From the NCBI GenBank assembly GCA_024275695.1, contig JAJRYP010000103.1:1-14086 (forward strand): 14,086 nt of DNA. Direction: 5' to 3'. This stretch comes from Patescibacteria group bacterium. GTDB taxonomy: Bacteria > Patescibacteriota > Gracilibacteria > UBA1369 > PNNO01. The notes below the pieces were generated by a model. That model was not told the DNA's origin, did no database searches, and saw only the letters and a list, made by a program, of their open reading frames with translations. The translations under genes and the position numbers were made by a program. Positions 5,804 through 12,693 of the stretch are shown one piece after another (positions within the stretch are counted from its first letter, which is position 1; every line of letters starts with the position of its first letter).

Positions 5804-6997
5804 TTGTTTAAATTATTCAAACGAAAAAAGAACAAACAGAAAAACATCTTTTGGCTTGGACTTATTAGCTATTTCACAGACTTTTCGAGCGAGATGCTTA
5901 TGCCGATTCTTCCAATTTTCTTCCAGGACGTACTTGGCATAAACAAGGCGTTTATCGGTCTTATTGAAGGAGCGGCCGAAAGTTTTTCCAGCTTTATGAA
6001 AGTAATTTCGGGCTATATCTCAGACAAAATTAAAAAGAGGAAAATTTTCATAATAATCGGATATGCCATACCGGCTTTTATTAAGCCTGTTTATATTTTT
6101 GCTTCAACATGGTGGCATATTTTTATATTACGCTTTATTGAACGAAGTGGAAAAGGCATGCGCGATCCTCCGCGCGACGCCTTGATAGCGGCTTCGGCGA
6201 GCGGGAAACGTTACGGCGGCGCTTTTGGATTTCATCGTATGATGGATACTCTTGGAGCTGTTACCGGCGTAATTGCCCTTGCAATAATCCTTCATTTTTT
6301 CCCGGACACTTTAAAGCCACTTTTCCTAATTGCTTTTATTCCCGGAATTATTTCATTCACTCTTGCGTGCACAAAAGTTGAAGAAGACAAGAAAATAAAA
6401 AAAAGCAAAAAGGAAATTAATTTAAGAGCAATCACGCACATGCCACCGGCGTACAAATTCTTCCTTATTCCGACATTCATTTTTGCAATCGGAAACATGA
6501 GTTATGCCTTCTTCATTCTTAGAGCCGAGAACCTCGGTCTGAATCTCATTTATATCCCTCTTGTATATCTTGTTTACACAATGACTTACGCGGCTACGGC
6601 CCTGCCTGCCGGAAATCTCGCCGACAAAATTGGTCGTATCACAACTCTTATTTTGGGGAATGTTTTCTTTTTAGTTGCGTGTGTACTGTTCGCGATACCG
6701 CTTCCCGCATCCATCTCGTGGATTGTCTTTGTTCTTTACGGTCTTTTTTATGCTTTCAATGTTGGTGTTGCAAAAGCTTATATCAGCAATACTGTCCCAC
6801 GTGAGCACACGGCAACGGCTATTGGTATACACAATTTTATAATGGGAATATGCGCACTGCCCGCCAGTCTGATCGTAGGCTCTCTCTGGAACTGGCTGGA
6901 TGCCACGATTGCATTTGGATATAGCGCGACATTAACAATCGTTTCGATAATCTTTTATATCGCAATGCTATTCCGTTTTAAAGACCGGGTAAGCTAA
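5804..6997 (+). CDS. Major facilitator superfamily transporter
   Basis: 397 residues with about 12 hydrophobic segments in the inner membrane; a basic cytoplasmic loop at about 190-212 (KVEEDKKIKKSKKEINLR) separates the halves. The N-terminal half carries FTDFSSEMLMPILPIFF, then GLIEGAAESFSSFMKVISGYISDKIKKRK (the family's loop 2-3 motif A region), then RFIERSGKGMRDPPRDALIAA and FGFHRMMDTLGAVTG. This combination defines a broad bacterial MFS group often annotated simply as MFS transporter; no substrate can be named. In the C-terminal half NLADKIGRITTL repeats motif A. The start is TTG at 5804: the frame is open from 5780, no ATG or GTG lies upstream, and the first in-frame ATG would cut into the first membrane helix. 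There is no Shine-Dalgarno site. The last 20 bp overlap the 3' end of the convergent SPFH gene. Confidence 0.88.
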   Translation: MFKLFKRKKNKQKNIFWLGLISYFTDFSSEMLMPILPIFFQDVLGINKAFIGLIEGAAESFSSFMKVISGYISDKIKKRKIFIIIGYAIPAFIKPVYIFASTWWHIFILRFIERSGKGMRDPPRDALIAASASGKRYGGAFGFHRMMDTLGAVTGVIALAIILHFFPDTLKPLFLIAFIPGIISFTLACTKVEEDKKIKKSKKEINLRAITHMPPAYKFFLIPTFIFAIGNMSYAFFILRAENLGLNLIYIPLVYLVYTMTYAATALPAGNLADKIGRITTLILGNVFFLVACVLFAIPLPASISWIVFVLYGLFYAFNVGVAKAYISNTVPREHTATAIGIHNFIMGICALPASLIVGSLWNWLDATIAFGYSATLTIVSIIFYIAMLFRFKDRVS

Positions 6998-7850
6998 AGA
7001 ACGGAGTAACCGAATTTGGCAAAATTCCCCATGAAACGTTCGGCCCCAACTTGTTTACGAATTCAAGCTGGATAACTTCGGGGTTATTTCGTAGAGAATC
7101 ACCCTTTAATCTGATTGCTTCCGCCTCCGCTTCCGCTTCTATAATCTTCTTTTCTTTCAACTGAGTCGCCTGCTCTTTCTGGTATTCGGCCGTTTTAATT
7201 CTTTGACGAGCCACCTCTTTTTCTTCAATTGCCTTCGCGAATTCCGTAGAATAAGTTACATTTCTAAGTACCACCTCTTCCAAAATAATATTGTGGTTTT
7301 CGTAAGCGTTTGTTAGTTCTTTCGACATTTCCGCCACAATATCGGTACGTTTTTCGGAAACAAGATCCAAAGCGTTATAGCGCGCAATTACAAGCCGCAT
7401 TACTTCACGCGCTCTTGGACGAATAATCTTTGTATAGTAATCATTTTCGGTCCCAAGTTCACGTTTTATATTGTCTGCTTCCGATTTATCAATATGAAAA
7501 AGAATAGTGGCATCAACCCATATAACTTGTCCGTCCTTGGAACGACTTTCAATACTGTCGTCACTATGTATTGCGCCTTCTCCGGGCGCGATGCTCATTG
7601 TGTATTCCTGCGTTCGCGCGTCCATAATCGTAGCTTGTTGCCAGAAAGGGATTTTTAAATGAAGACCTTCGTCGAGTTCATCTTCAAGCACTCCTCGTCC
7701 TTGATCAAAAATAACGCCGACATGCCCGGCCGGAACCGCAACAAATCCGTCCATAATAATAAGCACTATGAAAAGAATGATGATTGCAGGAATAAAAACC
7801 TTCCATTTACCGTTTGCAAGTTTTTGTTTTAGCTCAACAACTGTTGCCAT
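6978..7850 (-). CDS. SPFH/prohibitin-family membrane protein
   Basis: 290 residues. SPFH (stomatin, prohibitin, flotillin, HflK/C) proteins form large membrane-bound oligomers that scaffold membrane domains and often regulate proteases. Residues 18-34 form one transmembrane anchor. The SPFH domain starts at GFVAVPAGHVGVIFDQGRG (35-53) and runs to about residue 205, including GLHLKIPFWQQATIMDARTQEY, REVMRLVIARYNALDLVSEKR and ILEEVVLRNVTYSTEFAKAIEEKEVA. A charged coiled coil rich in Glu, Ala and Lys (about 205-255) follows, ending AEAEAEAIRLKG, as in prohibitins. The overall pattern is closer to prohibitin than to HflK/C, and no protease gene is adjacent. The gene follows thioredoxin on the same strand, but a strong terminator lies between them only 17 bp before its ATG, and no ribosome site is visible, so its expression is unclear. 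Confidence 0.9.
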   Translation of the reverse strand: MATVVELKQKLANGKWKVFIPAIIILFIVLIIMDGFVAVPAGHVGVIFDQGRGVLEDELDEGLHLKIPFWQQATIMDARTQEYTMSIAPGEGAIHSDDSIESRSKDGQVIWVDATILFHIDKSEADNIKRELGTENDYYTKIIRPRAREVMRLVIARYNALDLVSEKRTDIVAEMSKELTNAYENHNIILEEVVLRNVTYSTEFAKAIEEKEVARQRIKTAEYQKEQATQLKEKKIIEAEAEAEAIRLKGDSLRNNPEVIQLEFVNKLGPNVSWGILPNSVTPFFSLPGL

Positions 7851-7867
7851 AATTTAATTTGTTAATT

Positions 7868-7900
7868 AAAAATGGGAACCTTTAGCTCCTAAAGGTTCCC
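7868..7900 (-). terminator. Strong intrinsic terminator behind thioredoxin
   Basis: Perfect 11-bp inverted repeat: GGGAACCTTTA (7874-7884), loop of 5, TAAAGGTTCCC (7890-7900). On the minus strand it is followed by ATTTTT (7873-7868). This is a textbook Rho-independent terminator for trxA. In RNA the loop region reads UAGGAGCUA. Confidence 0.88.
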
Positions 7901-7911
7901 GGATATTATAT

Positions 7912-8229
7912 TTACGCAAGCACTTTGTCGATATGCTCTTTTAAAACTTCCTTACTTTGAAATCCCATCATTTTATCAACTTCCTCTCCATCCTTAAAAA
8001 GAATGATGGTTGGAATACTTTGAACACCGAATTTCCCGGCTGTTTCAGGATTTTCATCCACATCGAGTTTCCCGATTTTGACTTTTCCTTCATATTCTCC
8101 GGCAAGCTCTTCGATAACCGGCGCAAGCATTTTACATGGTCCGCACCAGGTAGCAAAAAAATCTACAAGAACCACTCCTTCTTTAGTTTCATCCGAAAAA
8201 TTGGCATCGGTAAATGTAACTTCAGACAT
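7912..8229 (-). CDS. trxA: Thioredoxin
   Basis: 105 residues, normal length. Thioredoxin reduces disulfides in cytoplasmic proteins with electrons from thioredoxin reductase. The active site WCGPC is at 28-32, preceded by VLVDFFAT. The cis-proline loop SIPT is at 71-74, and the buried acid is Asp23 in VDFFA. GFQSKEVLKEHI at 89-100 forms the C-terminal helix. There is no signal peptide, so it is cytoplasmic. ATG at 8229 gives the usual N-terminus, MSEVTFTDANF. The gene ends 12 bp before a strong terminator, so it is probably a single-gene unit or the end of a transcript from the 353-aa gene upstream (82 bp away). No thioredoxin reductase gene lies in the window. Confidence 0.97.
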   Translation of the reverse strand: MSEVTFTDANFSDETKEGVVLVDFFATWCGPCKMLAPVIEELAGEYEGKVKIGKLDVDENPETAGKFGVQSIPTIILFKDGEEVDKMMGFQSKEVLKEHIDKVLA

Positions 8230-8267
8230 AATTTAAAAGGTTAAAGGATAATTTCAAAGCGCGTTTC

Positions 8268-8296
8268 ATTTTACATGAAATATTGAAACTTGTATA
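8268..8296 (-). promoter_or_regulatory. Candidate thioredoxin promoter
   Basis: Minus strand: -35 TATACA (8296-8291), 17-bp spacer, -10 TAAAAT (8273-8268). The -10 lies inside an inverted repeat, TTTCAT (8264-8269) and ATGAAA (8275-8280), which may be a regulator site. The -35 is weak. Confidence 0.4.
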
Positions 8297-8311
8297 TGTA
8301 AACTTATTTGA

Positions 8312-9373
8312 TTATCTTTTCCTCCCTCTATTATTTGAAAAATTTGTACTTATAGCAGCTTTTTTAAAAATATCTTCTATCCGTTTATCCCAATCGGGCT
8401 CATTAAACGGAGTTAGCCGCCCCACATAGGAACGTCTTAATAAACGTAGATATGGTAGTTTGCGAAGAGCAAATCTGTAAATACTCCTTCGCAGTTCTCT
8501 CTTATCTTTATAAAAAGATGTTGTAACAAACTTAAGTTTTAGAAGTGCCTGGTTTATTTCCAAAAGCTTTTCTTCAATTTTTTCAGTCGGATCACCATGT
8601 TCCATAATTATCTTAAAGAAATAAGCTCCACGATATCCGCCCGAGGTAATTTCGGCAACCACAAGATTTTTATCCGGAATTCCCATAAAATACCATGTCG
8701 AATAGGTAAGCTCCTGACCTTGCGACTGATGTTTTGGCGGATCCGGACTTATTCCAAAATGAATTGAATCCGGATCGGCTATTTTTGAAAGATAATTAAA
8801 ATGTCTTTGAGAAAGTTCATCGTGAAGAACCGTTTTCTTTATTTCTTCAAGCAATTTCTCGTCAATTTTCTTTAATTTCTTCACACTTACGGCTTTTCCG
8901 CGTTTCATTTCATAAGCCATTTTAATCAAAGTGGCAGAATCAAATTCAAGAAATATGTTTTTAAAATCATCAACCGTTTTCTGATACATGTTTCGCTGAA
9001 TTTCCTGTAATTTCGCATTAAATTCTTCAAAAATACTACCAAGCTTCTTAAAATGAATCACAAACCCCTGATCCAATGCAAGATGAATTTCATAAAATTC
9101 CTCATCAATATCAACTCTTTTTAGAAAATTAAGCGAAATACTGAATGCGTCACGAATATCGGGAATAATTACAATACTTCTGTTATAAAGATGAATCTTT
9201 CCATGCCCCCTACTTAAACTTTTTTCATATTTACTAAAGATTTCAAAATCCGCTTCATACTCCGCGACAAATTCACCATCAGCCATAAAAAGAGCTTTCA
9301 TTAAAAACTCATTGCGAGCTTTAACGAAATCACGAAGAAAATCATTAAAAAGATTTCTAAAATTGCTAAGCAT
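8312..9373 (-). CDS. Protein of unknown function, PH-like N-terminal domain
   Basis: 353 residues, mostly helical and charged, with no signal peptide or membrane segment. I do not recognise a named family. Residues about 35-125 look like a beta-rich PH-like module: a F-x-x-Y-E-K-S-L core, then GKIHLYNRSIVIIP, then ISLNFLKRVDI and a strand pair, ending in the helix FEEFNAKLQEIQ. The 57-aa gene just upstream has a matching pattern. A helical middle (about 125-200) is followed by a second beta region from about 205 (HFGISPDPP, then TYSTWYFMGIPDKNLVVAEITS, then GAYFFKI) and a helical end rich in Arg and Lys (about 300-353, ending NNRGRKR). ATG at 9373 lies 36 bp behind the stop of the 57-aa gene, so the two are probably in one transcript. 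The basic tail could contact nucleic acid or membrane lipid, but no evidence decides this. Confidence 0.8.
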   Translation of the reverse strand: MLSNFRNLFNDFLRDFVKARNEFLMKALFMADGEFVAEYEADFEIFSKYEKSLSRGHGKIHLYNRSIVIIPDIRDAFSISLNFLKRVDIDEEFYEIHLALDQGFVIHFKKLGSIFEEFNAKLQEIQRNMYQKTVDDFKNIFLEFDSATLIKMAYEMKRGKAVSVKKLKKIDEKLLEEIKKTVLHDELSQRHFNYLSKIADPDSIHFGISPDPPKHQSQGQELTYSTWYFMGIPDKNLVVAEITSGGYRGAYFFKIIMEHGDPTEKIEEKLLEINQALLKLKFVTTSFYKDKRELRRSIYRFALRKLPYLRLLRRSYVGRLTPFNEPDWDKRIEDIFKKAAISTNFSNNRGRKR

Positions 9374-9409
9374 GTACTTTTCTTTCGAAACTGTTGAAAA
9401 TGTTACAAG

Positions 9410-9583
9410 TCATTCTTTTGACTTCCATTCTTTAATGTCGGCAAAGCTAATTGTTTCGCCTATATCTCCGGCTCCTTTCCCTTTCAACTGAAATCCATCC
9501 TTGCTTATAACAATTTCACCTTCCTTTTCAAGAAGAACCTTTTGATATTGACTAAACTTTGTATATTTCAGATTATAAATCAT
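9410..9583 (-). CDS. 57-aa small protein resembling the N-terminal domain of the next gene
   Basis: An uninterrupted frame from ATG at 9583 to TGA at 9410-9412. The peptide is rich in alternating polar and hydrophobic residues: YTKFSQYQKVLLEKEGEIVI (7-26), a glycine-rich turn GKGAGDIGE (35-43), then TISFADIKEWKSKE. The order F-x-x-Y-x-K-x-L, G-x-I, then I-S-F-x-D-I-K parallels FSKYEKSL, GKIHLY and ISLNFLKRVDI in the downstream 353-aa protein, suggesting one half of a shared PH-like fold. Two promoters lie upstream and the frame is intact, so it is probably a real short gene rather than debris. It could instead be the remains of a longer duplicate, since an in-frame TAA lies 12 codons upstream of the ATG. 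Confidence 0.6.
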   Translation of the reverse strand: MIYNLKYTKFSQYQKVLLEKEGEIVISKDGFQLKGKGAGDIGETISFADIKEWKSKE

Positions 9584-9657
9584 ATCGTGCAGCGCAAGCG
9601 GCCTTGCAATAAAAGCTTAATATAATTAAAGGGACAGGCTTTGTTGGAAAAAATATT

Positions 9658-9704
9658 ATTTTAATTGCAGATTTAGTGTACGGCAAAAAATCATACAGTG
9701 TCAA
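9658..9704 (-). promoter_or_regulatory. Two overlapping promoters for the 57-aa and 353-aa genes
   Basis: Minus strand: (1) a consensus -35 TTGACA (9704-9699) with TACACT (9680-9675) after 18 bp; (2) -35 TTGCCG (9686-9681) with TAAAAT (9663-9658) after 17 bp. Both point to the 57-aa gene. The leader contains a small hairpin, GCAAG-GCCG-CTTGC, just before the gene. Confidence 0.55.
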
Positions 9705-9718
9705 GCGATTAGTTAGCC

Positions 9719-9754
9719 CGGAGTATTGAAAAAACTCCGAAAATTTGCTAGAAT
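9719..9754 (+). promoter_or_regulatory. Amidase promoter with an inverted repeat around the -35
   Basis: -35 TTGAAA (9726-9731), 17-bp spacer, extended -10 TGCTAGAAT with hexamer at 9749-9754. The arms CGGAGT (9719-9724) and ACTCCG (9734-9739) flank the -35 exactly and could be an operator. The start codon is 31 bp further on. Confidence 0.65.
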
Positions 9755-9784
9755 AAAGGGAAAACAAAAAATAAACACAAAGTA

Positions 9785-11536
9785 ATGAAGAAATGCTTTC
9801 TTAAGTTTTCGCTCGCGGGAGACTTGCCATGCGCTCGTCTCCGGCTGGGACTGTTATGCCTGGCACTTATAGTTTTAACTATAATAACCATCTCAAAAAT
9901 CAATAAGGACAACTATGAACTTTTTGGTTATGTAAAAGATGACATTTCAATTTCCATTCCGACGCGGCTTGTTGCTGATACAAGAGGGAATATGGCAAGT
10001 TACAAGCAAAAACAAAACATATATACATCGGAAATTAAATACACCGACTTTCCTTTTTCAAGTCTCGGCATGTCATGGAAACAACGTACTCCAAAAAGTT
10101 CATCGGTGGATATGCAGGTGCGTTTTTTTACAAAAAATAAATGGACGGACTGGGAGCGCGTAAAAATAGACGAAGACAGTCATGAACAGACTTTATCGCA
10201 AAAGGCAGACGAAACTTTCCAACTGTTTTCTTCCTTTATTGCAACAAATCCTTCAAAAGCCTTTCAATATAGATACACTTTATACCTTGGAAACGATACT
10301 TCTCCGGAAATTAAAGATATTAATTTTACATACATAAATGCAAACGATGATCCGGTTCGCAGAAAAACATCCGTACTTTCTTCGCTCATGTATGATCCGG
10401 GAAGTTTAATCGCATCCGCTCATTTTAGTCAAAACGGAATCAGATATGTTTCGAGATTTAAATGGGGGGCAAACGAAGATTTGAGAGTATTAAAAGAAAA
10501 TAATCCGGAAGCGCAACTGGTTAATCTTCCTTCGGATTTTTATATCAGATTCGCCAAAGAATTAAAACTTCATAAGATTGTAGAGAAAAATAAAAAGGGA
10601 GAAGAATTAACTTGGCCGCTTCAATATCCTGAAAAAATTTCAAAGATCATTATTCATCATACCGCTTCGACGAAAGATCTTAATGATCCTAAGAAAGCAA
10701 TTCGCGATATTTATTACTATCATGCAATTGCGCGTGGATGGGGTGATATCGGATACAACTATATAATCGATCCCGACGGTAATATTTATGAAGGAAGATA
10801 TGGAGGTGAGGGTGTTGTAGGAGCGCACGCGGGTCCGGGAAATCGTGGATCAATAGGTATTGCGCTACTCGGAAATTTTAACGAAGAAAAGCCAACTTCG
10901 AAGGCCTTATCCGCGCTCGAGACTTTAATCGCGGACAAAACAAAATTACATAAAATCGATCCGGAAGGACAATCTTATTTCAGAGGTAAAAAAATGCCAA
11001 ACATTTTTGGACATGGAGAAATTATGGCTACTTCATGCCCCGGAACAAATTTAAAAAATCTTATACCAAAAATCAGAAGAAAAGTTGCAAGCATCAACAG
11101 ATCAATGAAATATCAAGACACACCAAATATTCGCAATGCCGCGTATGCGTTCGAGTACATTCCGACTCTCGAAGAAATTGTTATGCTCCCGGATAGGAAA
11201 ATGGATTATACGATCAAAATTAAAAATATAGGAACAAAAACATGGACAAGAAATACACGACTGGCTTTGGAATCAGATACTTTAATTGATAAAGGATTTT
11301 CGATTTCGATATCCGGCATGAAAGAATCGCTTGTTCCACCCGGAGAAACAGCTACTTTCAACGTAAAGCTGTACAGTAAACTTTATGATGGATTCTATTA
11401 TCTTTCATTCAAGCCAATAATAAACGGGTTGGAATCTGAAACGGGAACATTCAGTATTCCTACGATTGTGGAGAAGCCATTTTTTGCATACGAACTTGTT
11501 AAAATTTCCATTCCAAGGTCAAAAATAAAAAGCTAA
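9785..11536 (+). CDS. Membrane-anchored PGRP-type zinc amidase with Ig-like domain, cut by an in-frame stop
   Basis: 583 residues. N-acetylmuramoyl-L-alanine amidases of the peptidoglycan-recognition (Amidase_2) family cut the link between muramic acid and the stem peptide. Residues 20-38 form an N-terminal signal anchor. A beta-rich region (about 75-185, with VRFFTKNKWTDWERV) follows. The amidase domain is at about 280-435: zinc ligands His291 in IIIHHTAS, His410 in FGHGEI and Cys418 in SCPG, with the catalytic Tyr324 in IGYNYIID. VGAHAGPGNRGSIGIALLGNF is typical of PGRP folds. An Ig-like domain of the NBR1 kind (about 455-560, with TIKIKNIGTKTWTRN) follows. The frame stops at TAA 11534-11536, yet coding sequence for a second Ig-like domain continues in the same frame. 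A cell-surface remodelling or competition role is likely. The anchor is oddly interrupted by GC-rich codons (residues 10-20). Confidence 0.88.
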   Translation: MKKCFLKFSLAGDLPCARLRLGLLCLALIVLTIITISKINKDNYELFGYVKDDISISIPTRLVADTRGNMASYKQKQNIYTSEIKYTDFPFSSLGMSWKQRTPKSSSVDMQVRFFTKNKWTDWERVKIDEDSHEQTLSQKADETFQLFSSFIATNPSKAFQYRYTLYLGNDTSPEIKDINFTYINANDDPVRRKTSVLSSLMYDPGSLIASAHFSQNGIRYVSRFKWGANEDLRVLKENNPEAQLVNLPSDFYIRFAKELKLHKIVEKNKKGEELTWPLQYPEKISKIIIHHTASTKDLNDPKKAIRDIYYYHAIARGWGDIGYNYIIDPDGNIYEGRYGGEGVVGAHAGPGNRGSIGIALLGNFNEEKPTSKALSALETLIADKTKLHKIDPEGQSYFRGKKMPNIFGHGEIMATSCPGTNLKNLIPKIRRKVASINRSMKYQDTPNIRNAAYAFEYIPTLEEIVMLPDRKMDYTIKIKNIGTKTWTRNTRLALESDTLIDKGFSISISGMKESLVPPGETATFNVKLYSKLYDGFYYLSFKPIINGLESETGTFSIPTIVEKPFFAYELVKISIPRSKIKS

Positions 11537-11839
11537 TCACAAACTATAGGGATTGTGGCTCTTAAAAATACGGGAAATGTAAAATGGCGAAATTACGGAG
11601 AAAACCGCATATCGCTTGGAACGGAAAATCCTCGTGATAGAATCAGTTCTTTCACTAAATCGACACGAATGGGTTATTTAAAAGAATCAATAGTGAATCC
11701 CGGAGAAATTGGTCATTTCATTTTTAATCTTAAAGCTCCGAAATCCGAAGGGAAATACGAAGAATATTTCGCACCTGTAATCGAACGCGTTACCTGGTTG
11801 GACGGAGATGAAATGAAAATTGAATTAGACGTATCTTAA
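11537..11839 (+). pseudogene. Second Ig-like (NBR1-type) domain of the amidase, beyond the in-frame TAA
   Basis: The frame of the amidase continues for 100 codons after the TAA: IVALKNTGNVKWRNYG, then RISLGTENPRDR, then VNPGEIGHFIFNLKAP, then GKYEEYFAPVIERVTWLDGDE. This is the classic layout of an NBR1-like Ig domain, similar to but distinct from the one before the stop. The first strand of the domain would be encoded across the stop. A GTG at 11555 is preceded by AGGG three bases upstream and could allow restart, but would give a domain without that strand and with no export signal. The options are a recent nonsense mutation, a sequencing error (one base would restore a 684-residue protein), or readthrough. 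Confidence 0.75.
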
Positions 11840-11863
11840 TATATCCGTAACTTTCTATCTAAC

Positions 11864-12214
11864 ATGTCCTGGAAACAAATTCCTCAAGAAGCTGCCGCAA
11901 AAGAAAAACAAAGAAAAACTCATGTAAGTCCGCGTTTTCAGAAACACCCCGTTTATAAAAAAAAGGCAAAGCCCGTTAAACTTTCTTACAGACTCTTCCA
12001 AAGCGTGAGCAGAAGACTACTTGGTTTTGTGCAAAAAGAAGGTAAATACTCGCTTTCCGAACTTTCATATTTAATTACGGATCTTCAGAGAATAATTGCA
12101 AATCTGCAGGCAAAAAGAATTCAATTATGGGAAAAAGAGAAAGCGAAACTCGCCAAAGTTAAAAAGAGAAAAAGTAAAAAAAATAGCAAATTCAATGTTA
12201 AAAAAATAGTCTGA
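11864..12214 (+). CDS. Small, very basic protein of unknown function
   Basis: 116 residues with a large excess of Lys and Arg. A disordered basic N-terminus (1-40) leads to a helical core (about 41-75, LSYRLFQSVSRRLLGF, then YSLSELSYLITDLQRIIANL). A long charged helix follows (QAKRIQLWEKEKAKLAKVKK), with a Lys/Ser-rich tail. It has no signal peptide or membrane segment and no family that I recognise. The charge suggests nucleic-acid or ribosome binding, but this is only inference. It begins 24 bp behind the amidase remnant on the same strand, without a Shine-Dalgarno site. Its stop codon touches the remains of a corA gene on the other strand. Confidence 0.65.
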   Translation: MSWKQIPQEAAAKEKQRKTHVSPRFQKHPVYKKKAKPVKLSYRLFQSVSRRLLGFVQKEGKYSLSELSYLITDLQRIIANLQAKRIQLWEKEKAKLAKVKKRKSKKNSKFNVKKIV

Positions 12215-12307
12215 AAAAACAAGCATCGCCGGCACTGCAAGAATTAAGAATCCTGTCACAACGCCATATGTCGACTCATGTTCATTAAATGGCAGACGAG
12301 AAATTCT
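12212..12307 (-). pseudogene. corA: Remnant of a second corA 3' end
   Basis: Read on the minus strand, 12295-12215 codes for LPFNEHESTYGVV, then TGFLILAVPAMLVF. This aligns without gaps with LPFAGHEYAYGII, then SAFLILVVITMLVF at the C-terminus of the intact CorA at 12939-13859 (16 of 27 residues identical). The match begins just after the place of the GMN motif, which is lost, and stops about eight codons before the normal end. A TAA lies in frame at 12310-12308. It is thus a scar of a divergent corA allele or paralog, sitting on the far side of the toxin-antitoxin pair from the intact gene. Confidence 0.75.
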
Positions 12308-12434
12308 TTAATAAATATTTTAAAATTTGTTGATTATTTGGTGCTAAAATTAATAACCATTATCAATTCAATATTGATTTAATCATAAATTTGACATATA
12401 ATTTAAATAGAAATTTAGCATTAAATTTATTACT
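12308..12434 (+). promoter_or_regulatory. AT-rich control region of the toxin-antitoxin pair
   Basis: Promoter -35 TTGATT (12374-12379), 17-bp spacer, perfect -10 TATAAT (12397-12402), about 32 bp before the antitoxin ATG. The inverted repeat ATCAAT (12362-12367) and ATTGAT (12373-12378) overlaps the -35 and is a likely operator for the antitoxin, as is usual in Phd/YefM systems. A consensus TTGACA at 12391-12396 overlaps but has no good partner downstream. Confidence 0.6.
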
Positions 12435-12692
12435 ATGACTAAGAGCCAATGCATATCGGTTACTCAACTTAGAACCGAAACAAAAAGATGCCTCGAAGGT
12501 GTAAAAGAGGAGCCAAAGTATATTTTTATTAATAATCAGCCAATTGCGGTGATTATTAACATTGATGATTACGAAAATTTATGTGGATATACCGAGCTTG
12601 AAGAATTAGATGAAAAAGATATTTCTAAAAAGCTCAAAAAAGAAGCTAAAAAAGCAAAAAGGGCTAAACAATCCGAGCTAATAAATATCTGA
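12435..12692 (+). CDS. Type II antitoxin, Phd/YefM family
   Basis: 85 residues. Phd/YefM antitoxins bind and neutralise a partner toxin and repress their own operon as dimers. The N-terminal DNA-binding fold is recognisable: ISVTQLRTETKRCLEGVKEEPKYIFINNQPIAVIINIDDYENL (7-49), with the hallmark pattern of a strand, a Leu-rich helix, then NNQPIAVIINIDDYENL. The C-terminal part (about 50-85) is highly charged (EELDEKDISKKLKKEAKKAK) and expected to be disordered until it wraps the toxin. ATG at 12435 has no clear Shine-Dalgarno site. The stop lies one base before the toxin ATG, so the two are translationally coupled. It is probably autoregulated through the inverted repeat at 12362-12378. Confidence 0.88.
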   Translation: MTKSQCISVTQLRTETKRCLEGVKEEPKYIFINNQPIAVIINIDDYENLCGYTELEELDEKDISKKLKKEAKKAKRAKQSELINI

Positions 12693-12693
12693 A

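Noticed and set aside
7912..9583. A new redox or membrane system formed by the 57-aa gene, 353-aa gene, thioredoxin and SPFH gene
   Set aside because: They share a strand, but a strong terminator splits off the SPFH gene, the thioredoxin has its own candidate promoter, and nothing ties the products together functionally.
9573..9767. Minus-strand ORF of 64 codons in the amidase/57-aa control region
   Set aside because: It overlaps the promoters and the start of the better-supported 57-aa ORF in another frame, and its peptide looks like random AT-rich translation.
11534..11536. Alternative genetic code as the explanation of the in-frame stop
   Set aside because: The known CPR recoding is UGA to Gly; this codon is TAA, and TAA and TGA both end other genes normally in this window.
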